Shown: one piece after another, positions 15,790-24,802 of the stretch | Layout: the number at the start of each line of letters is the position of its first letter | Position numbering within the stretch: position 1 is the stretch's first letter | From: Jiella avicenniae | GTDB lineage: Bacteria; Pseudomonadota; Alphaproteobacteria; Rhizobiales; Rhizobiaceae | DNA length: 64,000 nucleotides | Direction: 5' to 3' | Assembly: GCF_021390325.1 (NCBI RefSeq) | Contig: NZ_JAJUWU010000011.1 | Coordinates: 62,001-126,000 of the forward strand | Made by a program: the position numbers and the translations under genes | Notes under the pieces: generated by a model | Told to the model about the DNA's origin: nothing | The model's database searches: none | Seen by the model: the letters and a program-made list of their open reading frames with translations, nothing else

Positions 15790-17663
15790 GTGACCTCCTC
15801 GAAGCGCAGGCAGCGGGTGCGACGGCCCGGCTCCGGCGAAAACTCCGGCGGCGGCGCCTCGCGGCAGGCCGCGACGGCATGGTCGCAGCGCGGCGCGAAG
15901 GAGCAGCCGGGCGGCATGTGGCCGGGAGCGGGCACCGTGCCCGGGATGGCGACGAGGCGCTCGGCATCGCCCTCGGGGACCGAGCCGATCAGGGCGGCGG
16001 TATAGGGATGGCGGGGGCGGGCGAAGACTGTCGCGACCGGCCCCTCCTCGACCACTTCGCCGGCATACATGACGCAGACCCGGTCGGCGATCTCGGCGAC
16101 GACGGCGAGATTGTGGGTGACGAAGACGACGCCCATCTCGGGATTGTCGCGCTTCAGACCGGCGATCAGCGCCAGGATCTGGGCCTGGATCGTCGGGTCG
16201 AGCGCCGTCGTCGGCTCGTCGGCGAGGAGGAGCTTCGGCTGGTTGGCGACGGCGATCGCGATCATCGCGCGCTGGCGCTGGCCGCCGGAGAGTTCGTGCG
16301 GATAGGCGCGGGCCCGGCGCTCGGCATCGGGAATGCCGACCCGGCCGAGAAGCTCGACCGCTTCCCGTTTCGCCGCCGCCCGGCCGATGGCCCGGTGGGC
16401 GAGGATCACCTCGGTCAACTGGTCGCCGATGCGGTGGACGGGGTTGAGCGCGGCGCTGGCGTCCTGGAAGACCATGGAGATCTCGTCGCCGCGCAGGCGC
16501 CGGTGGCCGTCCTCGTCTTGGGCGAGGAGGTCGACCACCGCGCCGTCGCGGCGCCGATAGGTGGCCGTGCCGCCGGTGACGCCGAGAACGTCGGGAAGAA
16601 GGCCGGTGACGGCGAGGCTGGTCAGCGTCTTGCCGGAGCCGCTCTCGCCGACCAGAGCGAGCGTCTCGCCGGTGCGAACGGCGAAACCGACGCCGCGCAC
16701 CAGTTCCATGCCCGAGCCGATGCCGCCCGGCCTGTCCAGCGCGATGGTGAGGCCGGCGATCGACAGGAGATCGGCGGGCGCGTCGTTTCGCGCGTCCTCG
16801 TCGGGGGCGGTGCGCGGCGCCGGCGGGGCGGTCCTTCGCCGCCGCAGCCAGATCGCGCCGCCGGCCGGCACGGCGCGGGGGTCGAGCACGCTCTGCAGCC
16901 GGTCGCAGAGGAGGTTGAAGGTCAGGATCGTGCCGGCGAGCGCCACCGACGGCCACAGAAGCAGGAGCGGCGCCTGCTCCATGGCGCCGCGGGCCGCGCG
17001 GATCATCAGCCCCCAGGACGGCGTCGGCGGAACGACGCCGAGGCCGAGAAAGCTGAGGCCGCTCTCGATGACGATGGCGGAGGCGATCACCAGCGAGATC
17101 TGCACGACCAGCGGCGGCAGCACGTTGGGCAGCATCGTCCGCACGACGATCTGCAGCGGATGGGTGCCGAGCGCCCGCTGGGCGGTGACGAAATCGAGAG
17201 CGCGCACCTGCAGCGTCGCGGCATAGACCACCCGGGCGTAGTTCGGCGTGTAGAGGAGGGTCAGCGCCAGGATCAGCGGCCAGAAGCCGGCGCCGAAGAT
17301 CGTCACGACGAGGAGCGCCAGGAGGAGCGGCGGCAGGCAGAGGACGATCTCGGCGGCGCGGACGGTGAAGATCTCGACGATGCCGCGGAAATAGCCGCCG
17401 AGAAGCCCGAGCGCCGTGCCGATCAGGGCGGCGGCCAGGGCCGAGCCGATGGCGATCGAAAGCGAGGCGCGGGCGCCGTAGATCAGCCGGGTGAGGACGT
17501 CGCGGCCGAACTCGTCCTGGCCGAGCCAGTGCGCCATCGACGGGCCGGCGAAGCGGTGGGGAATGTCCATCGCCCGCTCGTCTGCGAGTGGCAGCACCGG
17601 CGCGAGGACGACCAGGGCCAGGATGACGGCGAGGATCGAGACGGGCAGGATCAGCTTGCGCAT
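15786..17663 (-). CDS. Fused ABC permease (DppC-like) and ATPase (DppD-like) subunit
   Basis: A 625-residue fusion. Residues 1 to about 270 form a DppC-like permease with GQDEFGRDVLTRLIYGARASL near residue 50 and the EAA-type loop around ALGTHPLQIVVRTMLPN. Residues from about 305 form a DppD-like ATPase with Walker A GESGSGKT, the LSGGQRQR signature, Walker B LLLADEPT and the C-terminal Cys motif GCSFAPRCDHAVAAC. The two normally are separate genes; one-chain versions exist among peptide/nickel importers. The ATG at 17663 is four bases after the stop of the partner permease; an earlier ATG at 17705 lies inside that gene and is unlikely. Confidence 0.9.
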   Translation of the reverse strand: MRKLILPVSILAVILALVVLAPVLPLADERAMDIPHRFAGPSMAHWLGQDEFGRDVLTRLIYGARASLSIAIGSALAAALIGTALGLLGGYFRGIVEIFTVRAAEIVLCLPPLLLALLVVTIFGAGFWPLILALTLLYTPNYARVVYAATLQVRALDFVTAQRALGTHPLQIVVRTMLPNVLPPLVVQISLVIASAIVIESGLSFLGLGVVPPTPSWGLMIRAARGAMEQAPLLLLWPSVALAGTILTFNLLCDRLQSVLDPRAVPAGGAIWLRRRRTAPPAPRTAPDEDARNDAPADLLSIAGLTIALDRPGGIGSGMELVRGVGFAVRTGETLALVGESGSGKTLTSLAVTGLLPDVLGVTGGTATYRRRDGAVVDLLAQDEDGHRRLRGDEISMVFQDASAALNPVHRIGDQLTEVILAHRAIGRAAAKREAVELLGRVGIPDAERRARAYPHELSGGQRQRAMIAIAVANQPKLLLADEPTTALDPTIQAQILALIAGLKRDNPEMGVVFVTHNLAVVAEIADRVCVMYAGEVVEEGPVATVFARPRHPYTAALIGSVPEGDAERLVAIPGTVPAPGHMPPGCSFAPRCDHAVAACREAPPPEFSPEPGRRTRCLRFEEVT

Positions 17664-17667
17664 CGGC

Positions 17668-18624
17668 TCACCGGGAGAGGCTGATGCGGGGATCGAGCAC
17701 CGCATAGACGATGTCGACGACGAGGTTGAGGAAGACGAAGAGGATCGAGATCACCATGACGATGCCGACCACCTCGGGATAGTCGCGGGCATCGACGGCG
17801 CTGACGAGATAGCCCGACAGTCCCGGCCAGTTGAAGACGAACTCGACCAGCACCGTGCCGCCGATCAGCGTGCCCATTTCGAGGCCGAGGACGGTCAGCA
17901 CCGGGATCATCGCGTTGCGCACGACGTGGCGCCGCAGGATCCTGCGGCGTTTCAGCCCCTTCGCCCGGGCGGTGCGGACATAGTCCCGTTCGAGGACGTC
18001 GAGCACCGAGCCGCGGGACATCCGCGCGACGACCGCCCACAGCGCGAGCGCCACCGTTCCCGCCGGCATCAGCAGCAGCAGGACGTGGCGGGCCGGGTCG
18101 ACGGCGAAAGGCACGTAGCCGCCGGCGGGAACGAGCCGGAGTTCCTGGGCGAAGATCAGGATCACCACCGAACCGACCACGAAGACCGGGGTCGAAAGCG
18201 CCAGCGAGGAGAGAAACGAGATGACGTTGTCGATCCATCCGCCGGCCCGCACCGCCGCCAGCGTCCCGGCGGGGACCCCGAAGAGCACCGCGATCAGCGC
18301 CGCCGTGACGATCACCTCGAGGGTGCGGGGCAGCCGCTGGACGATCTGGCCGGCGACGGGCGCGCCGTCCCGGAAGGAGGTGCCGAGGTCGCCCGTCAGG
18401 ATGCCGCCGATGTGGTGGGCGTATTGCAGCCAGAGCGGATCGTCGAGGCCGAGCCGCTGCCTGAGATTGGCCACCGCCTGCGGATCGGCCGCCGTCGAGC
18501 CCTGGCTCAGCAGGACCTCGGCCGGATCGCCCGGCACGAGGTGCAGGAGCAGGAACACCAGCGTGACGACGATCCAGACGAGGAACACCGCGACGAGGCT
18601 CCGATAGGTGATGTAGCGGAGCAT
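17668..18624 (-). CDS. Peptide-type ABC transporter permease (DppB/OppB type)
   Basis: A 318-residue inner-membrane permease with the hydrophobic N-terminal segment (YRSLVAVFLVWIVVTLVFLLLH) and the conserved HLVPGDPAE loop, both hallmarks of DppB-type permeases. The EAA-like coupling loop is RTARAKGLKRRRILRRHVVRNA near residue 205. Together with the DppC half of the fusion protein it forms the membrane channel. Ten bases separate it from the binding-protein gene upstream. Substrate class is peptide-like or a related amide; the family also takes up nickel, glutathione and opines. Confidence 0.93.
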   Translation of the reverse strand: MLRYITYRSLVAVFLVWIVVTLVFLLLHLVPGDPAEVLLSQGSTAADPQAVANLRQRLGLDDPLWLQYAHHIGGILTGDLGTSFRDGAPVAGQIVQRLPRTLEVIVTAALIAVLFGVPAGTLAAVRAGGWIDNVISFLSSLALSTPVFVVGSVVILIFAQELRLVPAGGYVPFAVDPARHVLLLLMPAGTVALALWAVVARMSRGSVLDVLERDYVRTARAKGLKRRRILRRHVVRNAMIPVLTVLGLEMGTLIGGTVLVEFVFNWPGLSGYLVSAVDARDYPEVVGIVMVISILFVFLNLVVDIVYAVLDPRISLSR

Positions 18625-18634
18625 CGGCGGGCCC

Positions 18635-20164
18635 TCAGCCGAGCGCCGTCTCTTCGAGCGTCTCGGGCGAATAGAAGCAGAGCTGTCCCGGCATGTTGGT
18701 GAAGCCGGTGACGGTCTTCTTCATCGCGAAGCCCTGGGACCGCCATGCGAGACCGACGATCGGCGTCTCCTCGATCGCCTGTTTCTCCATCTCGTGGTAG
18801 ATCGCCTTGCGCTCGGCCTCGTCGAAAGTCTGGCGGCCCTTGGCGAGGAGTTCGGTCAGCTTCGGGGTCTTCAGCCCGTAGCTGCGCACGAAGCTCGCCG
18901 GCAGCGAACCGTCGACCAACTGGGTCATGCCGTCGGGATCGTTGTTGGAGGCGGTGGTGCCCATCACCGCCATGTCGTACTGGCCCTGATTGCCCTTCTG
19001 GACCCGGGTCGCCCATTCCGGCAGGTCGAGCCGGACATTGATGCCGACCATCGACAGATAGGCCTGGCAGACCTCGGCGGTGCTCTGGTGCATGCCGTAT
19101 TGGGAGGTCGCCAGCAGGCTGCATTCGAAGCCGTCCGGGTGGCCCGCCTCGGCGAGAAGCGCCATGGCCTTGTCCGGATCGTAGTTCCAGCCGTTGGCGA
19201 GATCGGCGTTGTAGTATTCCGAGCCTTCCGCCAGCGGCAGATGTTCGAGCGGCCCGCCGCGGCCGTAGAAGGCGGCGGCGACGATGTCCTCCCGCTTGAT
19301 CGCATGGGCGATGGCGCGGCGCACCTTCGGATCGTCGAAGGGCGGGTGCTCGGCGTTGAAGGTCAGATACATGAACGGCCCGTCGACGGCGTCGAGGGTC
19401 AGCCGGTCGTTCGCCTCGATCTGCTCCATCGCCTGCCAGGGCACGTATTCGATGAGATCGACGTCGCCGGCGTCGAGGGCGGCGACGCGCAGGTTCTCGT
19501 CGGCATAGACGATCGCCTGGACGCCGGCGAGCTTCGGCAGGCCTTCCTTGTAGTAGCCGTCGAAGGCGACGAGGCTCAAAGAGACGCCGCGGTCGGTCTT
19601 CTCCAGCTTGAACGGGCCGGCGCCCATCGTGGTGTCCGGCGCTTCGCCCTTCTTGATCATCGGCATGTTGAAATGGGCGAACCAGCCCGGCAGGACGGCC
19701 GAGGGCTCCTTGGTGATCATCCGGACGGTCTTGTCGTCGGGCGTCTCGACCTTGACGATCGACTGGAACTCGCCGCGGAAATAGGCGGTGGAATCCGGCT
19801 TGGCGGCTTCCGCGACGTTCCAGGCGACGTCCTCGGCGGTGACGGGCGAACCGTCGTGCCACTTGGCGTCGCGCAGCTTGAAGGTCCAGACGCCGTCGTC
19901 GTCGACCGAGAAGCTCTCGGCGAGTTCGCCGCGCATCTTGCCGTCGGGCCCGAAGCCGAGAAGGCCGCGATGCATCATCAGCTTGACCGTGCCGGCGGCC
20001 GAGCCGGACGACGCCCAGGCGTCGAAGCTCGGCGGATAGGCGGAAAGGCCGAAGCGCAGCGTGCCGTTGGTCTGGGCGCGCAGGGTCCTCGGCCCGACGA
20101 ACGTCAGGGCGGCGCCGGCGGCACTCGTGGCAAGGAAGCTTCGGCGGGTCAAACGCATGGTCAT
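18635..20164 (-). CDS. Peptide-type ABC transporter substrate-binding protein (family 5)
   Basis: A 509-residue periplasmic binding protein. The N-terminus has a twin-arginine signal (LTRRSFLATSAAGAA) ending near LRAQ, so export is by Tat. SBP_bac_5 features include FSVDDDGVWTFKLRDAKWHDGSPVTAEDV near residue 100 and the FNAEHPPFDDPKVRRAIAHAI stretch near 255. It selects the ligand for the importer at 14791-18624. Start codon ATG 20164 is taken, with GGAGA eight to ten bases upstream; ATG 20158 would equally give the Tat signal. Its place directly after hyuAB suggests that the ligand is the hydantoinase/oxoprolinase substrate or its precursor. Confidence 0.92.
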   Translation of the reverse strand: MTMRLTRRSFLATSAAGAALTFVGPRTLRAQTNGTLRFGLSAYPPSFDAWASSGSAAGTVKLMMHRGLLGFGPDGKMRGELAESFSVDDDGVWTFKLRDAKWHDGSPVTAEDVAWNVAEAAKPDSTAYFRGEFQSIVKVETPDDKTVRMITKEPSAVLPGWFAHFNMPMIKKGEAPDTTMGAGPFKLEKTDRGVSLSLVAFDGYYKEGLPKLAGVQAIVYADENLRVAALDAGDVDLIEYVPWQAMEQIEANDRLTLDAVDGPFMYLTFNAEHPPFDDPKVRRAIAHAIKREDIVAAAFYGRGGPLEHLPLAEGSEYYNADLANGWNYDPDKAMALLAEAGHPDGFECSLLATSQYGMHQSTAEVCQAYLSMVGINVRLDLPEWATRVQKGNQGQYDMAVMGTTASNNDPDGMTQLVDGSLPASFVRSYGLKTPKLTELLAKGRQTFDEAERKAIYHEMEKQAIEETPIVGLAWRSQGFAMKKTVTGFTNMPGQLCFYSPETLEETALG

Positions 20165-20228
20165 TTCGCTGTCTCCGTGCTCGTGGCCGCCTGTCGGTGG
20201 GCCGTGGGATGTCGATGTCGCCGCCCGG

Positions 20229-21848
20229 TCACTCCGCGGCGATGAGGTCGTCGCGCTGGTCTGACGCGAGATCTGCGGCTTTGCGCTCGCGCGCCGGACC
20301 GTAGCCGCCGCCGCCGGGGGTGACGATTTCGAGCCATTCGCCGGCGCGCAACGTTCCAAGGCCGCGCTCGAAGGGGGCGGCGCCCGGCGACAGCGCGAAG
20401 CTCGCGCCGCCGCCGGGCTCGCCGCCGAACAGCCCCCAGCTTCGCGAATGGATGCGCGAGATGTCGACGCGCACGAGGCAGTCCTCGGTCGCCCGATAGA
20501 CCCGGCGCAGCCCCATGCCGCCGCGCCGGGTGCCGGCGCCGCCGGAGCCGTCGACGAGTTCGTAGCGCTCGAGGATCAGCGGATATTCGACCTCCAGCGC
20601 CTCGACCGGCAGGTTCGATGTGTTGGTCGCATGGACGTGGATGCCGTCGAGACCGTCGGCATCGGGCCGGGCGCCGCCGCCGCCGCCGATGGTTTCGAGA
20701 TAGACCCAGTAGCTGCCGGCGTCCGGCCCGCTCTGGCGCGTGCCGGAGAAGACCGCGACCGAACAGGTGGAGTTCGTGCAGGCCGAAACCTTCTTCGGTG
20801 CCGCCTGCGCCAGCGCCCCGAGAATCAGGTCGGCGACCCGCTGGCAGGTCTGGACGCGGCCGTTGACCGCTGCCGGATGGCTGCAGTTGAGCAAGCTGCC
20901 GACCGGCGCCTCGACCCGGATCGGTCGGGCGAGGCCGGCATTCGGCAGGACGGTCGGATCGACCACCGATTTGACGATGTAGTAGACCGTCGCAAGCAGC
21001 GCGGTACGGGTCATGTTGATGCCCGAGCGCACCTGCGGCGGCGCTTCGAAGGCGAGGGCGATCTCGTCGCCCGCGATGGTCACCGTCACCGCCAGGGGGA
21101 TCGGATCGTCGAAGTCGAGCGTGTCGAAGACGTCCTCGAAGCGCCAGGACCCGTCGGGCAGGGCGGCGATGCCCGCCCGCATCTTGCGCTCGGCATAATC
21201 GAGCAGCGCCTTGCCGGATTCCAGCACCGTCGACACGCCGTGCTTCAAGCAGAGTTCGGTGAAGCGCCTGACGCCGACCCGGTTCGCCGCCATCTGGGCG
21301 CGCAGGTCCGACAGCCTTTCTCTGGGGACCTGGCAGTTGAGGAGGATCAGCTCCTGCACGTCCTTCTGGAGTTCGCCCGCCCGGTAGAGCCGGATCGGCG
21401 GGATGCGCAGGCCCTCCTGGTAGATGTGGGCGTGGGCGCGGTCGACGAAGTCCGAGTGGTGGGCGAGGTTGACCGTCCAGGCGACGAGATCGCCGTCGAT
21501 GAAGATCGGTTCGGCGAGGACGATGTCCGGCAGATGGGTGCCGCCGCCCTTGTAGGCGTCGTTGCCGACGAAGACGTCGCCCGGCCGCATCTCGGCGGGC
21601 GCGTGTTCGGCGAGCACCATCGGGATGAAGTCGAGGAAGCTGCCGAGATGGACCGGGATGTGCTCGGCCTGGCAGAGCGTCTTGCCGTCGCGGTCGAACA
21701 GCGCGGTGGAGCAGTCGCGCCGCTCCTTGATGTTGGTCGAATAGGAGGCCCGCACCAGCGCCTCGCCGGTCTCCTCGACGATCGAGGAGAGCGCCGCGCC
21801 GATCACCTCGACGGTGATCGGATCGACGGCTTCGGATTCGCGCGTCAT
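20229..21848 (-). CDS. hyuB: Hydantoinase B/oxoprolinase family protein
   Basis: A 539-residue HyuB of ordinary length, second copy in the window. Signatures include YSTNIKERRDCSTALFD (residues 36-52), the GNDAYKGGGTHLPD segment (about 94-107), NLAHHSDF and the C-terminal TPGGGGYG. Its ATG overlaps the hyuA stop by 4 bases. With HyuA it forms an ATP-dependent (or ATP-independent) cyclic-amide hydrolase acting in the cytoplasm. It is distinct from the left-edge copy, which is 660 residues. An open frame runs further upstream through hyuA but that is antisense-free shadow in another frame. Confidence 0.9.
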   Translation of the reverse strand: MTRESEAVDPITVEVIGAALSSIVEETGEALVRASYSTNIKERRDCSTALFDRDGKTLCQAEHIPVHLGSFLDFIPMVLAEHAPAEMRPGDVFVGNDAYKGGGTHLPDIVLAEPIFIDGDLVAWTVNLAHHSDFVDRAHAHIYQEGLRIPPIRLYRAGELQKDVQELILLNCQVPRERLSDLRAQMAANRVGVRRFTELCLKHGVSTVLESGKALLDYAERKMRAGIAALPDGSWRFEDVFDTLDFDDPIPLAVTVTIAGDEIALAFEAPPQVRSGINMTRTALLATVYYIVKSVVDPTVLPNAGLARPIRVEAPVGSLLNCSHPAAVNGRVQTCQRVADLILGALAQAAPKKVSACTNSTCSVAVFSGTRQSGPDAGSYWVYLETIGGGGGARPDADGLDGIHVHATNTSNLPVEALEVEYPLILERYELVDGSGGAGTRRGGMGLRRVYRATEDCLVRVDISRIHSRSWGLFGGEPGGGASFALSPGAAPFERGLGTLRAGEWLEIVTPGGGGYGPARERKAADLASDQRDDLIAAE

Positions 21849-23920
21849 CGCGGCAGCTCCAGGATGAGGTTGTCGAGACCGTCGACGGTGACGCTCACCC
21901 CGGGCGGCACCAGCGTGGTCGTGTCCATCTGCTCGACGATGGCCGGGCCGGAGAACGCCATGCCGGGGCGGAGCGCCGTGCGGGCGTAGACCGCGCTGTC
22001 GGTGAAGCCACCGGTCTCGGGGAACCAGATGTCGCGCCGCCCGGTGATCGCGCCGGAGGCGTCTGCGGGGCCGAGCGGGCGAACCGGCAGCTCGGCCTTG
22101 GGGACGAGGCCGAGCGCCTCGGCCCGGAAGGTGACGCAGAGGATGCGCTCGCCCTCGGCCGCAAAGCCGTACATGCGGATGTGGGCGGCGGTGAACTCCT
22201 CCTTCAGCGCCTCGAGGCTCGCTTCGGTGATCTCGCCGGCGGGCAGCGGCACGGTCAGTTCGTAGTTCTGGCCCTCGTAGCGCAGATCGACGCTTCGTCT
22301 GGCGCGGCGGGCCTCGGGGGCGATCTTCTCGGCTTCGAACCAGCGCTCGGTCTCGGCCCCGACCGCAGCCGCGGCCTCGCGGATCGCCCCGATCCGCGCC
22401 GCATCGAGGGGCACCAGCCGGGTCGTGGAGAAGTCGGCGCGAAGGTCGGTCAGCAGCAGTCCCATGGCGCAGAGGATGCCGGGATTGCGCGGCACGACGA
22501 CCCTTGCGATGTCGAGCTCCGCGGCCAGCCGCACCGCATGCAGCGGGCCGGCGCCGCCGAAGGCCATCAGCGCGTAGTCGCGCGGGTCGTAGCCCTTCTG
22601 GACGGAAATCACCCGGATCGCCCGCGCCATGTTGGCTGTGACCACCGAGATGATCCCCTGGGCGGTCTCCATCACGTCGAGGCCGAGCTCTTCGGCGAGC
22701 TTGCCGATGGCCTCGACGGCGAGGTCGCGCCGCACCTCCATCCGCCCGTCGAGGAGGTGGGTGGGGTTGAGGACTTGGAGGACGATGTTGGCGTCGGTGA
22801 CGGTCGGCTCGGTCGCGCCGCGGCCGTAGCAGACCGGCCCCGGATCGGCACCGGCGCTCTGCGGTCCGACCTTCAGGAGGCCGCCGCTGTCGATGGCGGC
22901 GATCGAGCCGCCGCCCGCGCCGACGGTGTGGATGTCGAGCATCGGCGCCTTGATCGGATAGCCGTGGACGACGCTCTCGTTGGTCTCGGCGATCTTGCCG
23001 CCGGTCATCAGCGCGACGTCGGTGGAGGTGCCGCCCATGTCGAAGGTGATGATGTCCGGATGGCCCGAGCGGCTGCCGATCGCCTCGGCGGCGACGACGC
23101 CGGTCGACGGGCCGGAAAGCACCGCGCGCACCGGTGTCTCGGCCGCCGCCTCGAAGCCGACGACGCCGCCGTTCGACTGGGTGAGATGCGGCGCGACGGC
23201 GAGACCGAGTTCGGCGAGACGTGTCGTCAGCCGGCGGATGTAGCGCTGCATGATCGGGCCGAGATAGGCGTTGACCGTCGCCGTGGAGAGCCGCTCGAAC
23301 TCGCGGAATTCCGGAGCGATCTCGTGGCTCGCGCAGATGAAGGCGTCGGGCAGCTCCTCGGCGACGATCGCCTTGGCGGCCTGCTCGTGCTCGGGATTGG
23401 CGAAGGCGTAGAGAAAGGCGATGGCGACCGCCGTGACGCCTTCCTGCGCGAAGGCTTTCGCGGCCCTGCGCACCGCCGCCTCGTCGAGCGGCGTCTCGAC
23501 CGCGCCGGTGTGGAGGATCCGCTCGCCGACCTCGCGGCGGAGGAACCGCGGCACCAGCACCGGCGGCTTCTCGGCGAAGAGATCGTAGAGGTCGGGGCGC
23601 TTCTGGCGACCGATCTCGAGGAGGTCGCGAAAGCCGCCGGTGGTGATCAGTCCGACCCTGGCGCCGCGATGGGTGATCAGGGCGTTCGTCGCGACCGTCG
23701 TGCCATGGCCGAGATAGGCGATCGGGCCTGCGGGCGAACCCGCCGCACCGGCCGATTCCGCGATGCCCTGGCTGACACCCTCGAAGATGCCGCGGCTGGG
23801 ATCGTCCGGGGTCGAGGAGACTTTCCAGACATGCACCGCGCCGGAAACCTCGTCGAACAGGCACACGTCGGTGAAGGTGCCGCCGGAATCGACGCCGATA
23901 CGCCAGCTTGCCTCGCCCAT
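21845..23920 (-). CDS. hyuA: Hydantoinase A/5-oxoprolinase family protein
   Basis: A 691-residue HyuA with the actin-like ATPase phosphate-binding motif GVDSGGTFTD (residues 9-18), GHGTTVATNALI (about 71-82), the FDMGGTSTDV motif near residue 295, and the late GAGGGSIA and AFGGAGPLHA motifs. These are the standard landmarks of the family, which includes 5-oxoprolinase, hydantoinase, acetone carboxylase and caprolactamase alpha subunits. It is the first gene of the long minus-strand run and starts 116 bases from the divergent gntR gene, so that regulator very probably controls it. Since a gamma-glutamyltransferase is in the same locus, 5-oxoproline or a gamma-glutamyl-derived lactam is an attractive but unproven substrate. 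Confidence 0.92.
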   Translation of the reverse strand: MGEASWRIGVDSGGTFTDVCLFDEVSGAVHVWKVSSTPDDPSRGIFEGVSQGIAESAGAAGSPAGPIAYLGHGTTVATNALITHRGARVGLITTGGFRDLLEIGRQKRPDLYDLFAEKPPVLVPRFLRREVGERILHTGAVETPLDEAAVRRAAKAFAQEGVTAVAIAFLYAFANPEHEQAAKAIVAEELPDAFICASHEIAPEFREFERLSTATVNAYLGPIMQRYIRRLTTRLAELGLAVAPHLTQSNGGVVGFEAAAETPVRAVLSGPSTGVVAAEAIGSRSGHPDIITFDMGGTSTDVALMTGGKIAETNESVVHGYPIKAPMLDIHTVGAGGGSIAAIDSGGLLKVGPQSAGADPGPVCYGRGATEPTVTDANIVLQVLNPTHLLDGRMEVRRDLAVEAIGKLAEELGLDVMETAQGIISVVTANMARAIRVISVQKGYDPRDYALMAFGGAGPLHAVRLAAELDIARVVVPRNPGILCAMGLLLTDLRADFSTTRLVPLDAARIGAIREAAAAVGAETERWFEAEKIAPEARRARRSVDLRYEGQNYELTVPLPAGEITEASLEALKEEFTAAHIRMYGFAAEGERILCVTFRAEALGLVPKAELPVRPLGPADASGAITGRRDIWFPETGGFTDSAVYARTALRPGMAFSGPAIVEQMDTTTLVPPGVSVTVDGLDNLILELPR

Positions 23921-24036
23921 TTATGTCCTGCCCCGTTCGTGTATACTTGGCGTATAACACATCAGTCGGGTTCGCTCCGCAATCCCCCATCCGATAAAAT
24001 CTGGGCAGGGCGGGCAACTGACCAACGAATGAGCAA
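23921..24036. promoter_or_regulatory. Divergent hyuA-gntR promoter region with probable GntR operator
   Basis: The 116 bases between the divergent hyuA and gntR genes include an AT-richer inverted repeat, GTGTATAC (23939-23946) and GTATAACAC (23952-23960), around TTGGC. TGTATAC-type half sites are common operators of GntR regulators with FCD domains. TATACT (23942-23947) and TATAAC on the plus strand could serve as -10 elements, so binding would block polymerase. The region is the only sizeable control point for the thirteen downstream minus-strand genes. Confidence 0.6.
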
Positions 24037-24744
24037 ATGGTCGATATGGCGACACGGGCGTTCGAAAGGGCCACGATGGCGGCGAGGCGGGGCGAGAGCA
24101 GGGGGGAGCCGGCTGCCAGACCCGCAGGCCAGCGTGCTTATCTGGCGATCCGCGCCGGAATTTTGGGCGGCGACTTTCCGCCGGGCGGCTTCATCGAAGA
24201 GGGCCAGGCCTGCGATCTGACCGGCCTCTCCCGCACCCCGGTGCGCGAGGCGCTGACGCGACTCGCGGCGGAAGGCTTCGTCGAGATCCATCCTCGCCGC
24301 GGCGCCATGGTCCGGCCGCTGCTCGGCTCGGAGCTGCGCGACCTGCTGGAGGTCCGCCGAATGATCGAGAGCCACGCCATCCGGCGCATCTGCGAGGACC
24401 GGCGGGCGATTCCCGCCCGGCTCTACGCGATCTGCGAGACCCGCGAGGCGGCCGCGCCCGACGATCTCCTGTCGAGTGTCGAGATCAACACGCAGTTTCA
24501 TCACGGCATCGTCGAGACCGCCGGCAACGGCGTCCTCACCAAGGCCTATGAGGGGCTGCATGCCAGCCTCGGCCGCGCCAGCATGCTGTCGCTGCAGATG
24601 AAGTTCGGCGATTCCGACCTGATCGACAGGGAACATCGCGAACTCCTCGACGCGCTCTCCGCCCATGACGCGGAGGAGGCGCTGGCCATCCTGCAGCGGC
24701 ACTTGCGGCCGATCCCGCAGTTGATGGCGGTGCTGCCGTCATGA
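24037..24744 (+). CDS. GntR-family transcriptional regulator, FadR/FCD subfamily
   Basis: A 235-residue regulator. The winged helix-turn-helix covers about residues 30-95, with the signature LSRTPVREALTRLAAEGFVEIHPRRGAMV. The rest is an all-helical FCD ligand domain (about 100-230) containing the metal/ligand motifs E-x-R at LLEVRRMIES, H154-type FHHGIV, and a late REHRELLDAL. FCD regulators respond to carboxylates, oxo-acids or amino acids and usually repress neighbouring catabolic genes. It is divergent from hyuA and followed 58 bases later by a gamma-glutamyltransferase gene on its own strand. The start at 24037 (ATG) is one option; an internal ATG at 24076 is also possible. Confidence 0.9.
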   Translation: MVDMATRAFERATMAARRGESRGEPAARPAGQRAYLAIRAGILGGDFPPGGFIEEGQACDLTGLSRTPVREALTRLAAEGFVEIHPRRGAMVRPLLGSELRDLLEVRRMIESHAIRRICEDRRAIPARLYAICETREAAAPDDLLSSVEINTQFHHGIVETAGNGVLTKAYEGLHASLGRASMLSLQMKFGDSDLIDREHRELLDALSAHDAEEALAILQRHLRPIPQLMAVLPS

Positions 24745-24802
24745 GGGCGCCGGCGCGCGCCGGAACCTCCTCTTCCGTCCATCCATCGAAGGTTGCCTGC
24801 CC

